A DNA stretch of 64,000 bases from Orientallactaga sibirica (GCA_036365145.1 JAEOAD010000018.1:5350001-5414000); one strand, 5' to 3'; positions 1 through 11,939 are shown, numbered from the stretch's first letter. Notes: a model not told the origin generated them from the sequence alone. Translations and numbers: made by a program.

Positions 1-136
1 CACTTTACCGCAACTCTGCCTGGACACATATATCCCTATCATTATCTACCATCTGTCTTTCCAAACAAAGTTTAGGAACAACCTGCAGGTCCAACCTGCC
101 TGACTGCCTGCGATCTCCTATTACAAAACTAACTAT

Positions 137-340
137 GGGGCTGGAGAGACGGCTTAGTAGTTAAGGTGCTTGCCTGAAAAGCCTAGCGGCCAAGTTAGAT
201 TCCCCAAGACCCACATAAGCAAGATATACAAGGTGGCACATGCGTCTGGAGTTTGGTTACAGTGGCTGGAAGGCTCTGGTATGCCCATTCTCTCTCTCCC
301 TCTCTTCAACAAATAAATAATAAAACATTTTTTAAAAAGA
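137..340 (+). repeat. Dip-type SINE
   Basis: This is a full-length copy with A box (acggcttagtagtt, one change) and B box region (agattccccaag), a CT-rich part and an aaataaataat tail. From here to 1,050 I see no gene and no repeat I can name. Confidence 0.85.
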
Positions 341-1049
341 TATCTTAAGTCCAGCTCAGGCCTTCCCCGCATATACTTCTATAATGATAACAGGTTGACA
401 GTTAATTGAACATTCTGTCATCCCTTTCTGACCAGCACCTGACTTCAGCAAGGAGGAGGGGAGCTCCATGGGCCTCACAGTCACAGCTCCAGGCTTGGCG
501 AGGGTGGACTGATTCATATACACAAGTAAACTATAAATGTGCACCTTCAACTTGGTCTACATTGCTCCCAGTATGATGCAAATCCAGTCTTTCAGTTTCA
601 GCACATCTCTTTGTACTAGTGGGGCTATCTGAGATCAATCTGGGTCCCAAAAAAGAGGTCTTCTGGGCAGTAGTCTAGATTCTCAATACCTACTTATTTG
701 TGGACAGACCCCAGAGAAACAGCTCTGAACATCCTAGAGTGAGGCAGTTACCATTTGACATAATCCTGCTCAACTTCCAAAGTCTGAGGGCACATGGCTT
801 CTCACCAGTTATGCCCCAACCCAGTTGTCAAACAATGATTATGTATCCATTTAGAGCTTATTATCACACTTTCTCCACAACACAACTATCATGAACACTA
901 TCCACATATCACTGAGTGCTTTGTACCACTTTATTTCCAACAATGGCTACGGATCCTATACTAGGTTGTTAACACCTCTCTGAAGTGTGCAGAGGCACAC
1001 ACATTCTCAGCTAACCATTTGCTATTTATGTATGCATATAGGTAAATAG

Positions 1050-1560
1050 GTAGGTATAATTAAATACTGGGTATGTTATACTTTTCAAACTTTGTACAAG
1101 CAACAGGATGTATATATCCCTCAGCAGTGTCCTTTCTTCTTCAACATCTAATCAACTCACTTTAACTGAGTATAGTATGCTACAGGAACATACTAGAACA
1201 CATTGGTAACGTTTTTAGTTTTGAACATCATGGTGCCTTCCTTGAGTATAAAAGGCAAAAAAAAAAAAAAAAGACATCAGTTTCACTAAATATTGCCAAA
1301 TTATCTATAATGGTTCTCCACCAGCATCGTACAAGAATTCCTATCTTGCTCATCTTCTCAACTGCCAAGTAGTTCCACGTTCACTGTTGCTCATCTGGTG
1401 ACTATGAAGTGTCACTCTCTGGTTATGTGTGGGATTGAGCAACACCTCTTCTTGTACTTATGGGTCTCTAAGGCTCTTTTGTAATTTGCCATTTCCATAT
1501 CTTTTTTGTTTAGAATTTGGATATATATCTTGTCCTTTCGATTGTTTGTGGTGTCCTTGA
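1050..1560 (-). mobile_element. Old L1 3'-end fragment, antisense
   Basis: Read on plus, phrases such as tggttctccaccagcatcg and the tract ending tttgtttagaatttgg resemble the standard antisense end of ancient L1 elements. Heavily diverged, with an internal A-run at 1,258-1,274. The L1-like signal appears to continue to about 2,640 across a B1 insertion. Confidence 0.4.
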
Positions 1561-1577
1561 CACATAAAATCCATTTT

Positions 1578-1717
1578 AGCCGGGCGTGGTGGCACATGCC
1601 TTTAATCCCAGCACTAGGGAGACAGAGGTAGGAGGATCGCCGTGAGTTCGAGGCCACCCTGAGACTAATTCCAGGTCAGCCTGAGCTAGAGTGAAACCCT
1701 ACCTTGAAAAAAAAAAT
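1578..1717 (+). repeat. B1 SINE
   Basis: Starts gccgggcgtggtggcacatg and ends in an A-run after gtgaaaccctaccttg. It lacks about 10 bases of the central actacatagtg segment. Confidence 0.9.
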
Positions 1718-1767
1718 CCATTTTGACATAGTTCCTTTACAGTCTATGATCAGTTTGGCTTAAGAAA

Positions 1768-2269
1768 TTCTTCCCTCTCCTGATGTGGCAAAGTTTCTTT
1801 TCCATGTTGGCCAAGCCTTTAAATCACTATGATCCTAGCACCATCCATGTCAAGAGCAGCCATCCTGCCCAACTGACCTGTAGCTCTTTCTTACTAACTT
1901 CCATATGCTGAAGAGTCTGCTTCTGGGCAGTGCCCTTTCCCTCATGTCCTCAGCATGAGTATCACTGCTTTGATAACATAACAGCCTATGAAGTCAGGCC
2001 AAGATCCCAGACCCAGCTTCTCTTTAAATATGGCTATATTAGCATCTACTTGCAAAACACACAGAAATTTCTGGTGAGAGTTTGATTGTACTGAATTTAT
2101 AGATTGTTATAAAGAAAATTGACAACTTCAGAATACTGAAGCTTCCAATCTCTGTATATATCTGTACTTATTTAGGCTTGCTAAATGTCACCTATTTTCT
2201 CCAGTCATAGATATTCCGTAATATTTTAATATTTATTCTTTATTATTATTATTATTATTGGTTTTACTC

Positions 2270-2312
<43 letters not shown>

Positions 2313-2843
2313 GGTCTCACTGTAGTCTAGGCTGTCCTGGAATTCACTCTGTAGTCTCAGAGTGGCCTCAAACTCACAGTGATCCTCCTACCTCTGCCCT
2401 CCCAAGTGCTGGGATTAAAGATGTGCCCCACCAATCCTGGCCCATAATATTTGTTCTTTAGTATCTTACTTTTCATTTCTATTGTCAATGGTATCTTTTT
2501 CAACATAGTATTTCTTCTTTGATGCTACACTTGTATATCCACTAAGCTTCTTGAACTCTTACCAATCATAAAGATTTCTTATAGATTTTCCTATGCTTCT
2601 GCAGAGGTAAATAATGTCACCTGTATTTGGTTTTTGTTGTCTGTTTTTTTTTAAAGCAGGGTCTCTCTTTACCCCAGGGTGATAGGGAACTCACTCTGTA
2701 GCCTAGGCTGACCTTGAAATCACAGTGATCCTCCTATCTCAGCCTCCCAAGTGCTGGGATTAAAGGTGTGTGCCACCATATCCAGATATTTTATTTCTTT
2801 TTATAAGTAAACATTTTTATTTCTTCAATTTATCTTTAAATAT
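1768..2843. repeat. Tandem duplication A, copy 1 (about 1,076 bp)
   Basis: The copy starts ttcttccctctcctgatgtg and ends ctttaaatat. It contains an L1 fragment in minus orientation, an ATT microsatellite and two B1 elements on minus (about 2,313-2,445 and 2,655-2,786). It is followed directly by a second, nearly identical copy. The stretch from 2,070 to 2,640 resembles the antisense of an L1 ORF2 region once the B1 is removed. Confidence 0.9.
2238..2312 (+). repeat. ATT microsatellite
   Basis: Two ATT runs are separated by ggttttactct and lie in duplication copy 1. The equivalent at about 3,315-3,385 is one triplet shorter in its main run. The poly-Tyr reading frame here is a by-product. Confidence 0.9.
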
Positions 2844-3345
2844 TTCTTCCCTCTCCTGATGTGGCAAAGTTTCTTTTCCATGTTGGCCAAGCCTTTAAAT
2901 CACTATGATCCTAGCACCATCCATGTCAAGAGCAGCCATCCTGCCCAACTGACCTGTAGCTCTTTCTTACTAACTTCCATATGCTGAAGAGTCTGCTTCT
3001 GGGCAGTGCCCTTTCCCTCATGTCCTCAGCATGAGTATCACTGCTTTGATAACATAACAGCCTATGAAGTCAGGCCAAGATCCCAGACCCAGCTTCTCTT
3101 TAAATATGGCTATATTAGCATCTACTTGCAAAACACACAGAAATTTCTGGTGAGAGTTTGATTGTACTGAATTTATAGATTGTTATAAAGAAAATTGACA
3201 ACTTCAGAATACTGAAGCTTCCAATCTCTGTATATATCTGTACTTATTTAGGCTTGCTAAATGTCACCTATTTTCTCCAGTCATAGATATTCCGTAATAT
3301 TTTAATATTTATTCTTTATTATTATTATTATTATTGGTTTTACTC

Positions 3346-3385
<40 letters not shown>

Positions 3386-3917
3386 GGTCTCACTGTAGTC
3401 TAGGCTGTCCTGGAATTCACTCTGTAGTCTCAGAGTGGCCTCAAACTCACAGTGATCCTCCTACCTCTGCCCTCCCAAGTGCTGGGATTAAAGATGTGCC
3501 CCACCAATCCTGGCCCATAATATTTGTTCTTTAGTATCTTACTTTTCATTTCTATTGTCAATGGTATCTTTTTCAACATAGTATTTCTTCTTTGATGCTA
3601 CACTTGTATATCCACTAAGCTTCTTGAACTCTTACCAATCATAAAGATTTCTTATAGATTTTCCTATGCTTCTGCAGAGGTAAATAATGTCACCTGTATT
3701 TGGTTTTTGTTGTCTGTTTGTTTTTAAAGCAGGGTCTCTCTTTACCCCAGGGTGATAGGGAACTCACTCTGTAGCCTAGGCTGACCTTGAAATCACAGTG
3801 ATCCTCCTATCTCAGCCTCCCAAGTGCTGGGATTAAAGGTGTGTGCCACCATATCCAGATATTTTATTTCTTTTTATAAGTAAACATTTTTTATTTCTTC
3901 AATTTATCTTTAAATAT
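2844..3917. repeat. Tandem duplication A, copy 2 (about 1,074 bp)
   Basis: This copy abuts copy 1 with no intervening base. Differences I see are one ATT unit fewer in the microsatellite, a small change in a T-run (ttttttttt versus ttgttttt at about 3,718) and one extra T near 3,890. Two B1 elements on minus lie at about 3,386-3,515 and 3,727-3,861. The single-copy flank resumes at 3,918 (caactaatatttcc). Confidence 0.9.
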
Positions 3918-4639
3918 CAACTAATATTTCCAGAACTTTTTTTTTGTTCGAGGTAGAGTTTCATTCTAGTTCAGACTAACCTAAAATTCACTATGCAGGC
4001 CCAGGCTTGAACTCACAACAATCCTCCCTCCTCTGCCTCTCAGCTCAGAACAATCTAAAAAATATATACTTACTTTTATTTATTTATTTGACAGAGAAAG
4101 AGGGAGAGAGAATGGACATGCCAGGGCCTCCAGCCACTGCAAACAAACTCCAGACGCATGCGCCCCCTTGTGCATCTGGCTACTGTGGGTCCTGGGGAAT
4201 CAAACCTGGGTCCTTTGGCTTTGCAGGCAAACACCTTAACCACTAAGCTATCCCTCCAGCCCAGAACAATTTTAAAAATTTGTATTTAAAGCCGGGCATA
4301 ATGGCGCACGCCTTTAATCCCAGCACTCGGGAGGCAGAGGTAGGAGGATCGCCGAGAGTTCGAGGCCACCCTGAGACTACATAGTGAATTCCAGGTCAGC
4401 CTGGGCCAGAGTGAGACCCTACCTTGCAAAACCAAAAAAAGAAAAAAAAAATTGTATTTATATTTGCAAGGAAAAAGAAAGATTGAAACTGGCGAACTAG
4501 GGCCTCTTGCCGCTGCAAATGAACTCTAGACATCTGGCTTTACAATGGGCACTGGGGAACTGAACTCAGGCTGTGAGGCTTTGCAGGCCTTAACTTCTGA
4601 GACATCTCCACAGTCCTAGAACAACTTTATTTTTATTTT

Positions 4640-4674
<35 letters not shown>

Positions 4675-5600
4675 TTGGTTTTTCGAGGTAGGGTTTCACT
4701 CCGGTCCAGGCTAACCTGGAATCCACTATGTAGTCTCAGGGTGGCCTCGAACTCACAGCGATCCTCCTACCTCTGCCTCCCGAGTGCTGGGATTAAAGTC
4801 GTGTGCCACCACGCCCGGCTTTATTTATTTATTTAAGAGTGACAGACAGAGAGAGAAAGAGGCAGAGAGAGAGAGAATGGGCACACCAAGGCCTCCAGCC
4901 ACTGCAAACGAACTCCAGATGCATGCGCCACCTTGTACATCTGGCTTACGTGGGTACTGAGAAATCAAGCCTCAAACTAGGGTCCTTAGGCTTCACAGGC
5001 AAGCGCTTAACCGCTAAGCCATCTCTCCAGTCCCCCAGAACAACTTTTAATCACTGGTGAATGAGATAAATTGTCTTGTGATTTTAAGGAGTATTCTTTT
5101 CAAGTTCCACCAATATGTAAGATCTTTGTTCAAAGGTTTTGACAGATATCTGTCAGTGGATTAAGGAAGGTCCCCTTCTACTGTTTTATTTAATTTTTTT
5201 AATTTTTTTGATCATTTTATTTATTTTTGGAGAAAGACACAGAGAGAGACAGACAGAGAGGGAGAGGGAGACAGAAATAGGCGCGCCAGCAGTCTCTCAG
5301 CTGCTGTGAACGAAATACAGATGTGTGCGCCCCCTTGTGGTCAAGTGTGGCATTGCACCCTTGCGTCACTTTGCATCTGGCTAAACGTGGAACCTGGAGA
5401 TTGGAACCGGGTTCTTAGGCTTAGCAGGCAGGTGCCTTAACTGCTAAAGTCATCTCTCCAGCCCTGTTTTATTTTTTTTAATGTTTGTTTATTTAGGTGT
5501 GTGTGCACCAGGGTATCTTGCTGCTGCAAACAGAATAGAATCCAGGCCTACATGCTTTCCAAAGAAGCCCCTTTAATGACTAAGACATCTCCCCAGCCAT
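3918..5600. repeat. SINE cluster
   Basis: By eye: truncated B1 minus 3,935-4,050; Dip minus 4,075-4,262; B1 plus 4,291-4,440; decayed Dip minus 4,450-4,615; TTTA run 4,630-4,676; B1 minus 4,677-4,820; Dip minus 4,821-5,035; a long-form Dip minus 5,190-5,465 that carries a CTCF-like core at 5,327-5,340; and a truncated Dip minus 5,470-5,600. A short unassigned gap lies at 5,040-5,185. Confidence 0.85.
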
Positions 5601-5632
5601 TCCACTTCTCTTTTTATCAAAAAGTACTTACA

Positions 5633-6370
5633 TTGCCAGGTGTTGTGGTGCATGCCTTTAGTCCCAGCACTTGGGAGACAGAGGTAGGAGGATCACAACG
5701 AGTTTGAGACCAGCCTGAGACTACAGAATGAATGCCAGGTCAGCTGTCAGCCTGGGCTAGAGAGAGACCCTACCTTGAAAAAACAAAACAAAAATCGAAA
5801 AAAATAAAAATACTTAATTTGAAATGGGGAAAAGGAGGCCAAAAAAAAAGAAAGAAAAAGAAAGAAAAAGAAAGAAAAGAAAATTACCAAGTTCAAGAGC
5901 TCAAAGGCAGCCTAGGCTACATAACAAGTCTACCCTGGAATACATACTGAGACTTTACCTCAAAAAAAAAAAAAAAAAAAAAAAAACCAGGCGTGGTGGC
6001 ACACACCTTTAATTGAGAGGCAGAGGTAGGAGGATTGCTGTGAGTTTGAGGCCACCCTGAGACAACATAGTGAATTCCAGTTCAGCCTGGGCCAGAGCGA
6101 GACCCTACCTTAAGAAAGAAGAAAGAGGGCTGGAGAGATGGCTTAGTGGTTAAGTGCTTGCCTGTGAAGCCTAAGGACCCTGGTTCGAGGCTTGATTCCC
6201 CAGGACCCACATAAGCCAGATGCACAAGGTGGCGCATGCATCTGGATTTCGTTTGCAGTGGCTGGAGGCCCTGGTGTGCCCATTCTCTCTCTTTCTCTCT
6301 CTCTCTGTCTGCATCTTTCTCTGTCTGCCTGTCATCCTCAAATAAATAAATAAAAATAAATAAATATTTT
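5633..6370. repeat. SINE cluster with A-rich tails
   Basis: B1 plus 5,633-5,800; partial B1-like 5,886-5,975; B1 plus 5,985-6,120 (missing the cccagcactcgg part); Dip plus 6,127-6,370, whose AAAT-rich tail runs straight into the long purine tract. The tract therefore probably grew from a SINE tail. Confidence 0.85.
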
Positions 6371-6381
6371 AAAGAAAGAAA

Positions 6382-6430
<49 letters not shown>

Positions 6431-6664
6431 AGGAAAGAAGGAAGGAAGGAAGGAAGGAAGGAAGGAAGGAAGGAAGGAAGGAAGGAGGGAAGGGGAAGGA
6501 GGGGGGGGGGAGGGGGAGGGAGGAGGGGAGGGGGGGAGGGGGGGAGGGGAGGGAGGGGAAGGGAAGGGAAGGGAAGGGAAGGGAAGGGAAGGGAAGGGAA
6601 GGGAAGGGAAGGGAAGGGAAGGGAAGGGAAGGGAAGGGAAGGGAAGGGAAGGGAGGGAAAGAAA
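6371..6664 (+). repeat. 294-nt uninterrupted polypurine tract
   Basis: There is no pyrimidine on plus from 6,371 to 6,664. The order is (AAAG)n, (GGAA)n, an irregular G-rich block (about 6,485-6,555, with runs of up to 10 G) and 19 perfect GGGAA units (6,556-6,650). Antisense reading frames of Pro/Ser/Phe repeats here are artefacts. Confidence 0.97.
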
Positions 6665-6759
6665 CAAAGAGAAAAAAGCACCAAATTTTGTCAAATATTT
6701 TACTGTTCTCCATCAATAATCATCTTATCTGCCACACAGTGAATCTCACTAAGATTTTC

Positions 6760-7860
6760 CTTTTTTTAATTTCAGAGAGTAAGAGAGAGAGAGACAACAA
6801 TAGAGAGAATTGGTGTACCAGGGCCTCAGCCAATGCACTCGAACTCCAGACGCTTGCACCACCTAGTGGGCATGTGAGACCTTGTGCATGCCTCACCTTA
6901 GTACATCTGGCTAATGTGGGATCTGGAGAGTTGAGCCTGGGTCTTTAGGCTTCGCAAACAAGTGCCTTAACCACTAAGCCATCTCTCCAGCCCTCAGTAA
7001 CAGATTTTCTAATGTTAAATAATCCTTCCTGAAAAAAAAAGCCCTACTGTTTCTTGGTTGTTTTTTTTTGGGGGGGGGTATTTTGTTTTCTTGTCTTAAG
7101 ATAGTCTCACTCTGGCTTAAAATTCACGATACTACTAACCCAGCCTCCTGAGTGCTGAGGTTATAGGCATGAGCCATTATACCCAACTTTTTTTTTTTTT
7201 TGCAAATAAATCTTATATTCAATGCTAGTGTATACATCAGCTTTGTAAGTTAGAGTGCCCCATATTAGAAACTTCAGAACATACAGTGAGAGAAAATGCT
7301 CACCCAAAGCTGGACATCAAGAATAGAGCTTAGCTTCCGGAAAAATGTTGTATGGCCCAGTGAAACCCACTTCCCACTATTGCTGGTATCTTCTCATCCA
7401 CATGGGAGGAGCATAGTAGCAAAGAGTACAAAGGCAAGTAAGTATCTTTTGCTCCTAAGAGCTAAAATGACAGTTCCCAAAATACTTAAAACATCTAAAA
7501 ATCTATGCAAAGCTTTAGTAGACTGCTAGAAAATAGGAGGATTCTGTACTAAAGGGATGTTTTATTAGTTAAAGGTGCTTGCTTGCAAACCTGCCAACTG
7601 GGGTTCAATTCCCTAGTACCAACATAAAGCCAGATACAAAAACTGGTTCATGCAGCAAGAGGTCCTGATGCACCCATTCTCTCTCTCTCTCAAATAAGTA
7701 AATTTTAAAAAATTATTTTTTTAGCCAGGCATGATGGCCCATGCCTTTAATCCCAGCACTCAGGAGGCAGAGGTAGGAGGATCGCCATGAGTTTGAGGCC
7801 ACCCAAAGACTTCATAGTGAATTCCAGATCAGCCTGGGCTAGAATGAGAGTGAGACCCAC

Positions 7861-7896
<36 letters not shown>

Positions 7897-8805
7897 CTTT
7901 TTAGCCAGGTGTGGTGGCATATGCCTTTAATCCCAGCCCTCAGGAGACCAAGGTAGGAGGATCACTGTGAGTTCAAGGCCACCCTGAGAATACAGAGTGA
8001 ATTCCAGGTCAGCCTGGGCTAGAGTCAGACCCTATCTCCAAAAACAAATTTAAAAAAATTTTTTAGGGGCTGGACAGATGGCTTAGCGGTTAAGGCGCCT
8101 GCCTCCTAAGCCTAAGAACGCCAGTTCCAATCTCCAGCGGTTCCAATCTCCAGGTCCCACGTTTAGCCAGATGCAAAGTGATGCAAGGGCGCAATGCCAC
8201 ACTTGACCACAAAGGGGCGCACGCATCTGGATTTCGCTCACAGCAGCTAAGAGGCGTGCCCATCTCTATCTGTCTTCCTCTCTCTGTGTCTCTCTCAAAA
8301 TAAAAATGAAAATAAATTTTAAAAAAATTTTAGGGCTGGAGAAATGGCTTAGCAGTTAAGGCACTTGCCTGCAAAGCCAAAGGACCTAGGTTCGATTTCC
8401 CAGGACCCACGTAAGCCAAATGCACAAGGTGGTGCATGTGTCTGGAGTTCATTTGCAGTGGCTGGAAGACCTGGTGCACCCATTCTCTATCTGTCTCTCT
8501 TTCTCTCTGCTTCTTTCTCTCTCACATAAACAAACAACCAAATAAATAAACAACCAAATAAACAAACAAATAAATAAATAGGGTTAGTGTTACAGGTCAG
8601 TATAGAGCACTTGCTTATAAGGCATAAGGCCCTAGGTTGGATCACCAGCACGAAGAAAAAAATTTTAGCCGGGTGTGGTGGCACACACCTTTAATCCCAG
8701 CACTTGGGAAGCAGAGGTAGGAGGATCGCTGTAAGTTTGAGGCCACCCTGAGACTACATAGTGAATTCCAGGTCAGCCTGAGCTAGAGTGAGACCCTACC
8801 TCGAA
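6760..8805. repeat. SINE cluster upstream-left of coding exon 4
   Basis: Long-form Dip minus 6,760-6,996; partial B1 minus 7,060-7,190; unassigned sequence 7,200-7,560; Dip plus (5' truncated) 7,565-7,710; B1 plus 7,723-7,890; B1 plus 7,904-8,045; long-form Dip plus 8,066-8,325 with a near-CTCF core at 8,207; Dip plus 8,331-8,580; B1 plus 8,667-8,805. The last B1 ends about 90 bases before the exon donor. Confidence 0.85.
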
Positions 8806-8897
8806 GTACAAAACAAAACAAAACAAATTAAAGAGATATTCCTAAAATTGATAAATTCTGGAGCATGAAACAAGTCAGAACCCATCATAATACTGAC

Positions 8898-9380
8898 CTC
8901 ATCCCTGTGCTTCTGACAAAAGACAAAAAACTGGGATGCTGCGTCTCCTCTCTTGCTCCGTGGAGTAGAAGTAGTGGCCTTCTTCCTCCCAGGAGGAGAT
9001 CCTATTCCTCTCTTGGGATTGGCCTCTGCCATCTTTTGAGGAGTACTCTTTTCTGTGCCAGGGTCACTTTCTTGGTTCTCAGCAGAACTAGACCGTTTAG
9101 CTCTTCGCCTTCTCTTCATGGGAACACCCTCTTCTTTCATGGAGCTGGAGTCTGCAAAAGCTTCTTCAGTGGCCCCTGAAGAGTCTGTTATTTCTCCCAA
9201 AGGCTCCACAGCAATGCCAGCCTCCTTAGCCACTTGAGGGTTGAGATGAAGCTGGTCCCCCACATAGAGAAAAGTGAATTTGGCTTTCCGCTCTTCTATT
9301 GACATGCTTGCAGCTTCCTCTGCTTGGACAATGCCCATTTCCCACTGGGTTCTCAATCTCCCTGAAATAGGTTTCAACAG
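8898..9380 (-). CDS. NSD2: NSD2 fourth coding exon (residues 310-470; linker and start of HMG box)
   Basis: This 483-nt exon in phase 0 starts [16 protein letters not shown] and ends FCQKHRDE, where the HMG box (about residue 453 in human) has just begun. The middle is an acidic then Ser/Lys-rich linker (residues 365-450) that diverges more from human than the flanks do. A strong basic nuclear-localisation-like patch, KRRRRAKR, sits at residues 398-405. The acceptor is attttcag and the donor is GAG|gtcagt. Reading on into the intron adds about 30 unrelated codons before a stop, so the donor is preferred as the end. The next exon, which would carry the rest of the HMG box, was not found between 1 and 8,897. 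Confidence 0.95.
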
Positions 9381-9800
9381 CTGAAAATAATAATAATAAT
9401 AAAGCATTATAAATTTTGTTTCATAATGAAGAGGTAATTCACTTAAAGGTCACTTTTTCAATGTCAGATAAATTTACAAATCAAAAATCATCTTTGATTT
9501 TAAGCATGAATTATGTTACTGAGTTAGTAAACTGTTATTTCTTTAAACTAGAAGTCAACTCCAATAGCTTTAATTAATGTATATTATATATAAGAAAATT
9601 AAAAAAACAAATCATTTCTGCAGATAAAAGAAAAAGATGCCTCTAAAGACATTTGCAGTGTTTTATAGCATACTCAGATAAAAGTAATTGACAAGCCTAA
9701 AAAGCCATTTTAAGTAACTATAAGTTCAAAACAAAATAAATAACTCAAGTGATAAAAATTAAAATTTTGATCTAAAATATACTGAAGGAACATTTATCAC
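9381..9800 (-). other. NSD2: NSD2 intron, 420 bp, SINE-free
   Basis: A short AT-rich intron bounded by gtgata (donor side, 9,800) and attttcag (acceptor side, 9,381). It is one of the few introns here with no recognisable repeat apart from a small ATT run beside the acceptor. Confidence 0.9.
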
Positions 9801-9967
9801 CTTAATTTTCTCAGCTTTCGTGGGTGCCTGCTTAGCACTTTCCTGGCATAATTTTTCAAACTGTCCTTCTCCTTCAAAAGCAACAAGGCTCTTCTCAAAT
9901 ATCCAAGCTCTTTCTGGGGCATCACCAAAGAACTGTACGTGATACTGGCGTGCACTCTTTTTCTGAC
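9801..9967 (-). CDS. NSD2: NSD2 third coding exon (residues 254-309; end of PWWP1)
   Basis: This 167-nt exon completes PWWP1. It encodes [20 protein letters not shown] and then the helical end of the domain, finishing AEKIK. F266, the third aromatic-cage residue of human NSD2 PWWP1, is present. Its first two bases (GT) join the final G of the preceding exon to give glycine 254. The acceptor is aaattag and the donor is AAG|gtgata, phase 0. Residues 255-309 look essentially identical to human, which suggests strong purifying selection on the reader domain. Confidence 0.96.
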
Positions 9968-10243
9968 CTAATTTTTAAAATAAAATGTTAGAACACATGC
10001 ATTAGAATTTGGGATGAAATTAGGCAAATCTACTGCTGCTTTAAAGTTATTTCACTTAGTTCTATATGAGCTTATTAACCTCAAAATGAATTCTGCCTTT
10101 TATTCCCAAAACACTCCATGTCCAAGATTAAATTCATTGACCAGAGACAAAGAAGGTGCAAAGCGTAATGGGAAAGAAGTAACTAAGCACATTCCTCTTA
10201 AGGAGATGTCAGACAGGATAAAAAAGGACTGAAGCTACACAAG
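9968..10243. other. Intronic sequence, nothing recognisable
   Basis: AT-rich single-copy-looking sequence next to the acceptor of coding exon 3. A 72-codon open frame on plus shows no family resemblance. Confidence 0.5.
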
Positions 10244-10515
10244 CATGAGAGACCAAGGTTAAGATCCCCAGGACCCGTATAAATGCCAGGTGTGATGGAG
10301 TGTACCAGTAATCCCAGCACTCAGGAAGCAAAGACCAGCAGAGCCCCAGGGCAAAGTTGCTAGCTGGACTAACCAAATGGGTGAGCTCTGGCCTCAGTGA
10401 AAAAACCTTATCTCAATAAGTAAAGAGTAGTAAGGGGGAACACCTGACACCAACCTTTGGCCTGCATAACCACATGCATGTGCACTTGTACACAGATGTA
10501 TATACACACACACTC
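10244..10515 (+). repeat. B4-like SINE (B1/ID-type composite)
   Basis: It has an ID-like start (agaccaaggttaagatcccc), a B1-like middle (ccaggtgtgatggagtg, aatcccagcactcagg) and an end leading into CA-rich DNA, as in rodent B4. Diverged, hence old. Confidence 0.6.
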
Positions 10516-10544
10516 ACATATACGTGCAAAAAAATTTTTTTTGT

Positions 10545-11920
10545 TCTTGTTATTGGAGGTAAGGTCTCACTCTATCTCAGGCTAACCTACAATTCACTAT
10601 GTAGTCTCAAGATGGGCTTGAACTCATGGTGATCCTCCTACCTCTGCCTCCCAAATGCTGGGATTAAAGGTGTGTGACACCATGCCTGACCAAAAAGAAA
10701 CGTTTTAGGGCTGGAGAGATAGATGGCTTAGCGGTTAAGGCGCCTGTCTGCGAAGCCAAAGAACACCCGTTCGAATCTCCAGGTCCCACGTTTAGCCAGA
10801 TGCAAAAGTGATGCAAGCACAATGCTGCACATGCGCACAAGGGGGCACACGTGTCTAGAGTTCGTTCACAGCAGCTGAGAGGCACTGGCGTGCCCATTCT
10901 CTCTCCCCCCCCTCTCTCTTTCTCTCTCTCTCTCTGTCTCTCTCATATCAAAAAGAAAAATTTTAAGGCAGGGGAGAGATGACTCAGTGATTAAAGGTAC
11001 TTGCTTATAAAGCCTGCCAGCCTAGGTTCTATTCCTCATTACTCACATACAGCCAGACCACAAAATGTGGCACATTCAACTACCATTTGTTTATGTCAAG
11101 AAGCCCTAGCAAGGTGGGCTGGGGAGATGATGACTCAACAGTTAAAGGTGCTGTCTGCCTGGGTTCAATTCCCTAGCACCCACATTAAAGCCAGATACAA
11201 AAAAATGGCACAAGCATCTAGCATGCATGTCTGTAGCAGCAAGAGACTCTGGTGTACACACACATACAAGAAAATAAATATTTTTAATATTTTATTTTTA
11301 TTTATTTCCAAGCAGAGAGAGATGGAGGAGACAGAGAGAGAATGGGCACGTGCCAGGGCCTCTAGCCACTGCAAACAAACTCCAGGTACATGCACACCCT
11401 TGTACATCTGGCTTACGTGGGTACTGAGGAATTGAACCTGGGTCCTTTGGCTGTGCAGGCAAGTGCCTTAACTGCTAAGCCATCCCTCCAGCCCCTAATA
11501 TTTTCTTTTTATTTATTTATTAGAGAGAGAGAGAGAATGGGCATTTCAGGGCCTTCTAGCCACTGCAAACAAACTCCAATGAATGTGCCAACATGTGCAT
11601 CAGGCTTACATAGGATCTGGAGAATCAAACCTGAATCCTTAGGCTTCGCTGGCAAGTGCCTTAACCCCTAAGCCAGCTCACCAGCCCCAAATTAATATTT
11701 TTTAAAAGCTCAGGTGTGTGCACATGCACAACACACATGAAAATAAATAAAATTAAAAACCAAGCCAGGCAAGGTGGCACACACCTTTAATCCCAGCACT
11801 TGGGAGGCAGAGGTAGGAGGATCATTGAGAGATCGAGGCCAGCCTGAGACTACATAGTGAATTCCAGGTCAGCCTGGGCTAGAGTGAGACCCTACCTCAT
11901 AAAAACCAAAATAAATAAAT
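10545..11920. repeat. SINE cluster
   Basis: B1 minus 10,545-10,690; long-form Dip plus 10,707-10,965; shorter decayed Dip plus 10,968-11,110; Dip plus 11,119-11,290; Dip minus 11,291-11,495; Dip minus 11,505-11,690; B1 plus 11,764-11,920. The inverted Dip pair at about 11,119/11,291 abuts tail to tail and could fold into a hairpin in the pre-mRNA. Confidence 0.85.
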
Positions 11921-11939
11921 CCAAATGTAATTCTAACTT

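Noticed and set aside
2258..3534. Two poly-Tyr small proteins
   Set aside because: They are the ATT microsatellite joined to an antisense B1, present twice because of the tandem duplication.
6082..6716. Open frames of Pro/Ser/Phe/Leu repeats on minus
   Set aside because: They are translations of the polypurine tract, open in all three frames because of the simple sequence.
8796..8897. Extension of NSD2 exon 4 past the donor (about 30 codons to a stop)
   Set aside because: The sequence after GAG|gtcagt loses all similarity to NSD2 and runs toward a B1. An intron-retained short isoform cannot be excluded but has no support.
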